This document shows, piece after piece, positions 52,476-57,433 of a stretch of DNA of 57,433 nucleotides. A program made the position numbers and the translations under genes. How positions within the stretch are numbered: the first letter of the stretch is position 1; the number at the start of each line of letters is the position of its first letter. The DNA is from JADFJB01 sp964464595 (GTDB lineage: Bacteria > Zhuqueibacterota > JdFR-76 > DREG01): the NCBI GenBank assembly GCA_964464595.1, contig CAYXGW010000024.1, positions 1 through 57,433 on the forward strand, written 5' to 3'. Below the pieces are notes generated by a model. That model was not told the DNA's origin. It made no database searches and saw only the letters and a program-made list of their open reading frames with translations.

Positions 52476-54158
52476 CTAATCCCATCCCTTCCATCCCGGA
52501 CCTCTTACAACTCTTCCGGGTTTAGCGCCTGTATGTTCACCATCTTTTAACACCTGTTCCCCATTGACAAAAACATGGTGAACACCGGTAGAATATTGAT
52601 GAGGCTTCTCAAAAGTCGCATGATCCTGAATTTTTGCCGGATCAAAAATGACCACATCTGCAAAGTAGCCGGCCTTTAACAGTCCCCTTTTCTTAACTTT
52701 TAAGTTCCCGGCGGGAAAGGATGTCAAGCGCCGGATAGCTTCTTGTAATGGAATCACTTTTTCATCGCGCACATACTTGCCAAGAAGTCGGGCAAAATTG
52801 CCATACGCACGGGGGTGTGGGTTCGATTTCAGGAAAACACCTTCCGGCGCTAAAGATCCGGCATCGGAATCGAACGCAACCCACGGTACAGCAATCTGCT
52901 TTTTGAGATTGTCTTCCGTCATTAGGAAATAGACCGCTTCAACTCGACTGCTGTCTTCAATAACCAGTTCTATGGCAGTTTCCTCCGGTGATTTTCGACG
53001 CATTTGTGCAACTTCAGCAAGCGTTTTTCCAGTCAAAGGTTTAAGTCCTTCGCTTTTGAAGCCAACCAACAATACTTTATCAGCCGATCCCGCCAGCATG
53101 AGCAGGTTTTCCCAATCATCCGTTGGTGTGATCATTTCACGAATTACACGATTGCGGATATTCGTATCTTTTATTCTTTCCACCCAGGCATCAAACCCGC
53201 CTTCCTGCACCCAGGGCGGCATGGTGGCGCTTAAACCCGTAGCTCCAGCCACATACGTATACATATCAGCCGTAATTTTCAATCCCTCTTTTTGGGCAGC
53301 CTCAACTTTTTTGATGACCTGGTCCATCTTCGACCAATTCGCATCACCGGCCGCTTTTAAATGGTAAATTTCGGCAGGAATATTTGCCTGCCGGGCAATG
53401 GTTAACAGTTCATCGACCGCTTCCAACAATTGATTGCCTTCATTGCGCATGTGGGAGATATACATACCGCCATACTCGGAAGCCACTTTACACAACTCGA
53501 TGAGCTCATCGGTTTTGGCATAAAATGCCGGCGGATAAATGAGAGAAGATCCGACTCCAACCGCTCCTTCTTCCATCGCCTGGCGGACTAAATCCTTCAT
53601 GCGCTGCAATTCTTCATCGGTGGGCGGCCGATCTTCAAAACCAATTTCATGAATTCGAACAGTGGTTGCGCCGACAAAGGAAGCGATGTTTGTCGAAATT
53701 CCGCGTTTTTCCAGGTGTTCCAGGTACTCGCCCAGGGTCGTCCATTCGATATCGTATTTTATGTCTCCCTGGCTGCTTTTCCCTTCATCTTTCATTTTTT
53801 CATTCAGCGGTCCCATGGACCAGCCCTCACCGAAAACCTCCAGGGTCACGCCCTGCCTGATGTCGCCCTGGGAATTTCCATCCTCAATCAAGGAAGTTGT
53901 CGCCCAGCTTAGCATATTGATAAAACCTGGCGAGACAGCCATACCGCCGGCATCGATTTCCGCCTTGCCGGCGTTTGCTTCAATCTCACCGATAAAGACA
54001 ATTGTATCCGCTTTTATGGCCAGATCAGCGAGATAAGCAGCGTCACCACTGCCGTCGTAAATACTGCCGTTACGAATCACAACATCATACTTTTTCTGAC
54101 CGCCGCAACCCATCAGGGCAACTGTCAGTATGATAAATACATATTTTAGAATTTTCAT
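52476..54158 (-). CDS. D-aminoacylase-like amidohydrolase lipoprotein with altered metal site
   Basis: A 560-residue protein with a lipobox LMGC (Cys18), so it is a lipoprotein. The rest matches N-acyl-D-amino-acid deacylases: DVVIRNGSIYDGSG start, ISHMRNEG and EIYHLKAAG (two metal His), ADMYTYVAGATGLSA, VAFDSDAG (catalytic Asp) and FADVVIFDP at the end. However, the expected FIDxHTHxD ligand pair reads FINMLSWATT, and the GNCG cysteine reads GEG. So several metal ligands are missing and hydrolase activity is doubtful or different. A TTG at 54170 is in frame, but GGAG lies 6 bases before ATG 54158. Confidence 0.85.
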   Translation of the reverse strand: MKILKYVFIILTVALMGCGGQKKYDVVIRNGSIYDGSGDAAYLADLAIKADTIVFIGEIEANAGKAEIDAGGMAVSPGFINMLSWATTSLIEDGNSQGDIRQGVTLEVFGEGWSMGPLNEKMKDEGKSSQGDIKYDIEWTTLGEYLEHLEKRGISTNIASFVGATTVRIHEIGFEDRPPTDEELQRMKDLVRQAMEEGAVGVGSSLIYPPAFYAKTDELIELCKVASEYGGMYISHMRNEGNQLLEAVDELLTIARQANIPAEIYHLKAAGDANWSKMDQVIKKVEAAQKEGLKITADMYTYVAGATGLSATMPPWVQEGGFDAWVERIKDTNIRNRVIREMITPTDDWENLLMLAGSADKVLLVGFKSEGLKPLTGKTLAEVAQMRRKSPEETAIELVIEDSSRVEAVYFLMTEDNLKKQIAVPWVAFDSDAGSLAPEGVFLKSNPHPRAYGNFARLLGKYVRDEKVIPLQEAIRRLTSFPAGNLKVKKRGLLKAGYFADVVIFDPAKIQDHATFEKPHQYSTGVHHVFVNGEQVLKDGEHTGAKPGRVVRGPGWKGWD

Positions 54159-54190
54159 TTTGCTCTCCAAATTTTATATAAATAAAGGAA

Positions 54191-54292
54191 TGTCATTTCG
54201 ACGAGTGAAGCGAGGAGAAATCTTGTTTCCCAACAAATTTATTTTTAGTTATGGATAAAAAGATTTCTCGTCGTAAACTCCTCGAAATGACA
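54191..54292. repeat. 102-bp imperfect palindromic repeat (TGTCATTTCGA family), copy 2
   Basis: The ends TGTCATTTCGACGAG and CTCCTCGAAATGACA are inverted repeats. The right half, reverse-complemented, is identical for 35 bases to the left end of the copy at 21869. It lies just upstream of the D-aminoacylase-like gene. Confidence 0.82.
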
Positions 54293-54380
54293 GCTAAATA
54301 GTAATTGTTATTTTCAGAAGTATCATATTAGTAGCATTTCGTTGAGAGAATTGCGAAAATGACTGATACATCAAGGTAAA

Positions 54381-55345
54381 AATGAAATCACAAATAGCAA
54401 GCACCAAAACACAAATGAATTCCAATATTCAAATTACCAAATCACAGATTCAGCTTCGAGAGTTTGGTCATTGTTATTTGTTTTTTGAAATTTATTTGAA
54501 TTTTGTTATTTGTTATTTGGAATTTGATACATCGATAGATTTAGGATCTTCACAGAATAAGGCCCTTCATTCAGGATCAAATCCAAAATAGACAAATCAG
54601 GAATGAAGCCGGAAAATTGTTGTTCGTACGGGGTTTCCAAAGCGGGTATTTCTTCGATTTTGTAGCCATGCAGAGCCAGATGGAGCCTGGATTTAGTTTT
54701 AATACTTCAATAATGAAATCACAAATAGTAAGCACCAAAACACAAATGAATTCCAATGTCTAAATTACCAAATTACAATCTCAGTGTAAAGGTTTGATCA
54801 TTGGTATTTGTTTTTTGAAATTTATTTGAATTTTGTTATTTGTTATTTGGAATTTGATACATCGATAGATTTAGGATCTTCACAGAATACGGCCCTTCAT
54901 TCAGGATCAAATCCAAAATAGACAAATTTGGAATGAAGCCGGAAAATTGTTGTTCGTACGGGGTTTCCAAAGCTGGTATTTCTTCGATTTTGTAGCCATA
55001 CAGATCCAGAAGGGGCTTGGATTTAGCTTTAATACTTCAATAATGAAATCACAAATAGCAAGCACCAAAACACAAATGAATTCCAATGTCTAAATTACCA
55101 AATTACAATCTAAGTGTAAAGGTTTGATCATTGGTATTTGTTTTTTGAAATTTATTTGAATTTTGTTATTTGTTATTTGGAATTTGATACATCGATAGAT
55201 TTAGGATCTTCACAGAATAAGGCCCTTCATTCAGGATCAAATCCAAAATAGATAAATCAGGAATGAAGCCGGAAAATTGTTGTTCGTACAGGGTTTCCAA
55301 AGCTGGTGTTTCTTCGATTTTGTAGCCATGGAGATCCAAAATGGA
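54381..55345. repeat. Three tandem 330-bp units carrying copies of the wbqC 3' end
   Basis: Unit 1 is 54381-54711, unit 2 is 54712-55041 and unit 3 is 55042-55345. All begin AATGAAATCACAAATAG and share a TTTGTTATTTGTTATTTGG stretch. Unit 3 includes the last 57 or so codons of the wbqC gene on the minus strand; units 1 and 2 hold the same coding segment detached from the gene, each closed by the junction TTTAATACTTCAAT. Copies differ at scattered positions. An internal frame at 54382-54591 is an artefact of the repeat. Confidence 0.9.
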
Positions 55346-55879
55346 GGTATCAAAATAGGGTTTCGCCTGGGATTCTAACACATATGTATCACAATCAAAT
55401 TGACTCAGTAACTGCATGACTCTTTCTTCCCGGGCGCCGCTGGTTGAAAGCGTAGAAGAAAATACAATGTCGGTTTTCCAGCGCAACAGGTTGTCAATTA
55501 AATGGATGCCGGCCAGGTTTAAATCGATTAATCGATGCCAGGAATTCGAGTAATGTTCTTCCAAATAGGGGAAGTAAAAATCGAAGTTAGGTGCATTTCT
55601 ATAATTGGAAATTAAGCTGGCCCTATGGGTTCGATACCAATTGTTAAACGGATCGATACGAATATCACGAATGGATGACAATTGGCTCTCCGGACGTAAA
55701 ACCGGCACGGTCAGCAGTTTCTTGCCATCCACGGTTTTAACATTTGTGCGATTAATATGGGAGCGGTGCGAATAGGATGGGCTGTCCAGCAATACCACGC
55801 AATCAGACGCAGCCTTTTTTTGCCACCAGGACAACGATGGAAAATAAGCGGGAAAAAGGGTGCATAACTTTTTAGACAT
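55166..55879 (-). CDS. WbqC-like family protein
   Basis: A 237-residue protein of the WbqC family, found in polysaccharide and amino-sugar gene clusters and of unproven function. It shows LFPAYFPSLSWWQKKAASD near the start, then RTNVKTVDGKKLLTVPV and IDPFNNWYRTHRASLISNY, and the pattern FYFPYLEEHY. The final codons and the TAA stop fall in the AAATAACAAATAAC repeat of tandem unit 3, so the C-terminal end may have been altered. It follows the HTH gene of the toxin-antitoxin operon by 12 bp. Its first 60 bp are duplicated at 56944-57004. Confidence 0.82.
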   Translation of the reverse strand: MSKKLCTLFPAYFPSLSWWQKKAASDCVVLLDSPSYSHRSHINRTNVKTVDGKKLLTVPVLRPESQLSSIRDIRIDPFNNWYRTHRASLISNYRNAPNFDFYFPYLEEHYSNSWHRLIDLNLAGIHLIDNLLRWKTDIVFSSTLSTSGAREERVMQLLSQFDCDTYVLESQAKPYFDTSILDLHGYKIEETPALETLYEQQFSGFIPDLSILDLILNEGPYSVKILNLSMYQIPNNK

Positions 55880-55891
55880 GAGTTGGACACT

Positions 55892-56179
55892 TTATCCGTA
55901 CAGAACATTCAAAATCTTTTGAGCATCTTTGTTGACTAAATTTAATAAAACCAACGCAGGGCCTCGTGGTGAACGGTCACCCCTTTCCCAATGTCTCAAA
56001 GTTCCGACACTGATTCCGAAAGCTGCAGCAAATTCTACTTGCGTCATTCCAACTTTTTTACGCAATTTTTTTACATCTATTTCCGTAGGTTTAAAAATCT
56101 TAGCGCCGATATCTTTACCTTCAGCAAATTCTATTGCCTCAACTAACCCTTTTTTAACACTTTCAAATGCTTCGCTCAT
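55892..56179 (-). CDS. XRE-family HTH protein (HigA/NadS-like antitoxin)
   Basis: A 95-residue protein with an N-terminal linker and a Cro/C1-type helix-turn-helix (about 49-80: LRKKVGMTQVEFAAAFGISV, then TLRHWERGDRSPRGPAL). This is typical of HigA or NadS-like regulators, which bind promoter DNA and sometimes neutralise a RelE/HigB toxin. It is the third gene after Phd-like and ParE-like genes, 9 bp after the toxin. Whether it is a second antitoxin or just an autoregulator is open. Confidence 0.83.
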   Translation of the reverse strand: MSEAFESVKKGLVEAIEFAEGKDIGAKIFKPTEIDVKKLRKKVGMTQVEFAAAFGISVGTLRHWERGDRSPRGPALVLLNLVNKDAQKILNVLYG

Positions 56180-56188
56180 GACTATTAT

Positions 56189-56515
56189 TTATCTTATCAA
56201 CCGTTCTTGAAGTAACTGCAACAAATCTCTTCGGCTATCCAATATACAATATATGTAAATATTTGTGTCTACTATTTGATAAATAATTCTATATGGTTTG
56301 TAGTGAATCTCTTTGTAATCGAAAATCCCTATTCTTTCTAATTCAGGTGGGATGTGACCTCTATTGGGAAATGTGGATAATTTTTTACATGTTTCTTCTA
56401 GTTTGGATAACAGGTTTTTAGCTTTAGTGATGGAATCATTGGTAGAAACATAATTATAAATTTTAAATAAATCTTCTTCTGCATCAGCAATAATATATAT
56501 ACTATATTTTTTCAT
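56189..56515 (-). CDS. RelE/ParE-family toxin
   Basis: A 108-residue protein of the RelE/ParE superfamily: YIIADAEEDLFKIYNYV at the start, FPNRGHIPPEL, and the terminal strand elements YRIIYQIVDTNIYIYCIL with a conserved Arg-Arg (DSRRDL). ParE members block DNA gyrase and RelE members cleave mRNA; the residues visible do not decide which. The start overlaps the Phd-like antitoxin stop by 4 bases, the usual coupled order. Confidence 0.88.
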   Translation of the reverse strand: MKKYSIYIIADAEEDLFKIYNYVSTNDSITKAKNLLSKLEETCKKLSTFPNRGHIPPELERIGIFDYKEIHYKPYRIIYQIVDTNIYIYCILDSRRDLLQLLQERLIR

Positions 56516-56793
56516 TTACTGTCTTCATTTATTCTTTTTCGAATATCACTGAAAGATTGATCGATTGATTTTATATTTCCATCCTTTAAATTCTTATTAC
56601 TCAAAGCTAATATTTTAAGGAGCGCAAGACTTTCTTGTGTTTGTTCATATACCTTTATGTCCTGCAATACAACTTTAGCTTCACCATTTTGAGTTATGAT
56701 CATAGTTTTTTGATTTTTTGAAACATCACGAATTAGTTCCGATGCATGAGCTTTTAAATAACTGATTGGTTTTATTGCTTCACTTGGTTTCAT
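56512..56793 (-). CDS. Phd/YefM-family antitoxin
   Basis: A 93-residue antitoxin. The N-terminal Phd/YefM fold is seen in PISYLKAHASELIRDV, KNQKTMIITQNGEAKVVLQD; the C-terminal 40 residues are a charged toxin-binding tail. It should neutralise the downstream ParE-like toxin and bind the palindrome at 56828-56854. First gene of a three-gene operon. Confidence 0.88.
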   Translation of the reverse strand: MKPSEAIKPISYLKAHASELIRDVSKNQKTMIITQNGEAKVVLQDIKVYEQTQESLALLKILALSNKNLKDGNIKSIDQSFSDIRKRINEDSK

Positions 56794-56827
56794 AATTTAT
56801 ACCTCAATAGATTTTAAAAATTGTATT

Positions 56828-56862
56828 GACCAATATATAGTCATAATATAGGTCGTATACAA
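56828..56862 (-). promoter_or_regulatory. Promoter with overlapping palindromic operator for the toxin-antitoxin operon
   Basis: On the minus strand TTGTAT (56862-56857), a 17-bp spacer and TATATA (56839-56834). A palindrome with half-sites GACCAATAT and ATATAGGTC (56828-56854) covers the core promoter, matching an autoregulated antitoxin operator. Confidence 0.65.
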
Positions 56863-56943
56863 GTATTTTTAAAAACAGATTCTACAGCTAACAGCCAGGC
56901 GTACTATTTATTGAATTTCTGTTTTTGTAAAGTAATGAGGAAA

Positions 56944-57004
56944 TTTTGCCACCAGGACAAAATGGAAAATAAGCGGGAAAAAGGGTGCATAACTTTCTGG
57001 TCAT
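56944..57004 (-). pseudogene. Detached copy of the wbqC 5' end
   Basis: About 60 bases nearly identical to the start of the wbqC gene (55820-55879). It keeps an ATG (57004-57002) and reads MTRKLCTLFPAYFP before a one-base deletion breaks the frame. It lies 80 bp upstream of the toxin-antitoxin promoter, so that operon is flanked by direct repeats of the wbqC start. The rest of 56863-57148 holds no gene. Confidence 0.83.
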
Positions 57005-57148
57005 AGCTTCGTTCTAAAAGATGATTTGAGTAAAAGTAAAGACAGAATCTACGAAGTGGGAAATTAAAAAGCAAGTGAGTAAGGGGTTATTGAGCAGGTG
57101 AGTTGTAAAATTAATTGAAAATGGGATTAAGATAACGCGATAACACCG

Positions 57149-57433
57149 CTACTCTTTTTTGCTCGTTGATTCTATTCTTGCTTGTTCTCGAGCGTGCTCA
57201 AGCCAACTGATCGCAGCTCTTCTCTCAGGGTGATCCTCGCCCAAAAAACGCTTATAAATCTGTACAGCTTGCTCTAACTTTACCAGCGCTGAAGCGTATT
57301 TCTTTTGGTTAACAAGAGCAGCACCTATATTAAATAATCCAGTTGCCACATTCGGGTGAGCTTCTCCATAATAATCGATAAAAATCTGCAAAGCCTGCTC
57401 AAACCTGGCGATGGCTTCGGCATATTTGCCTTG
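57149..57433 (-). CDS. TPR-repeat protein, C-terminal part only (continues beyond the window)
   Basis: The frame is open to the window edge, so only the last 94 residues are seen. Two 42-residue TPR_12/kinesin-light-chain-like repeats are visible: GKYAEAIARFEQALQIF then DYYGEAHPNVATGLFNIGAA, and KKYASALVKLEQAVQIYKRF then LGEDHP. The repeats form a helical scaffold for protein contacts. The protein ends in a Lys/Glu tail. Function of the missing N-terminal part is unknown. Confidence 0.87.
   Translation of the reverse strand, partial: QGKYAEAIARFEQALQIFIDYYGEAHPNVATGLFNIGAALVNQKKYASALVKLEQAVQIYKRFLGEDHPERRAAISWLEHAREQARIESTSKKE

Noticed and set aside
54382..54591. A 69-residue plus-strand frame in the repeat region
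   Set aside because: It lies wholly in a tandem unit that is the reverse of the wbqC 3' end.
54381..55345. CRISPR array
   Set aside because: Three 330-bp units without spacers or cas genes; it is a tandem duplication.
55711..55908. A 65-residue minus-strand frame over the wbqC start
   Set aside because: It is a shadow of the wbqC gene in another frame.

Overview
The window is a bacterial chromosome segment, A+T-rich, with mostly housekeeping genes interleaved with repeats and small mobile or addiction modules. Several features place it in or near the Fibrobacterota-Chlorobiota-Bacteroidota group, most like uncultured lineages such as Calditrichota or KSB1. These are a type IX secretion C-terminal sorting domain with the NYPNPFNPST signature, a DUF2480 protein, a Wzi-like outer-membrane protein, 6-bladed-propeller lipoproteins and a menaquinone pathway. 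This is inference. Sigma70-like promoters (TTGnnn, 16-17 bp, TATATT-like) recur upstream of genes, which argues against a typical Bacteroidota promoter system. No tRNA, rRNA or CRISPR was seen.

Layout. 1-11.7 kb: the end of a trans-sulfuration enzyme gene, two exported proteins, a propeller sensor kinase with its LuxR-type regulator, SRPBCC and GGCT-like proteins, a frameshifted CnoX-like thioredoxin, an M20 peptidase, a propeller lipoprotein and a hairpin cluster. 11.8-18.1 kb: menaquinone genes menF-menD-menH and menG with a PIN toxin-antitoxin module lodged inside the run, then a crotonase-like gene. 18.3-24.6 kb: a nucleotidyltransferase pair, a MoxR/VWA pair, a stand-alone TIR-like or deoxyribosyltransferase-like protein, a thioredoxin-like protein and pdxH. 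25-33.2 kb: citrate synthase, then an envelope cluster (YdjM-like hydrolase, Wzi-like protein, GT2 glycosyltransferase, a flippase-like/radical SAM fusion and a convergent radical SAM paralogue). 33.5-40 kb: P5C dehydrogenase, a decayed RAYT element between two 95-bp palindromic repeats, a methyltransferase and a large hybrid histidine kinase. 40-48 kb: polyprenyl synthase, ABC permease, an IscR-like/DUF2480/IscA operon, ispH, an aldo/keto reductase, a SelW-like selenoprotein with an in-frame UGA, a glycosyltransferase and a DUF5658 membrane protein. 48.4-52.2 kb: lepA-lepB-hemW. 52.2-57.4 kb: a second hairpin cluster, a D-aminoacylase-like lipoprotein lacking expected metal ligands, a triplicated wbqC 3' end, wbqC, a three-gene toxin-antitoxin operon and the end of a TPR gene.

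How the genes connect. MenF/D/H/G build and methylate menaquinone, while IspH and the polyprenyl synthase would supply its side chain. IspH is a [4Fe-4S] enzyme and lies beside an Fe-S assembly operon that carries its own IscR-like regulator. The Wzi/GT2/flippase/radical SAM group looks like one envelope-glycolipid system. The most notable observations are the SelW-type selenoprotein hidden by its UGA codon, the flippase-radical SAM fusion with its convergent paralogue, and the rearranged wbqC/toxin-antitoxin locus. Several probable genes are split by single-base indels, often in homopolymers; these may be decay or assembly error.
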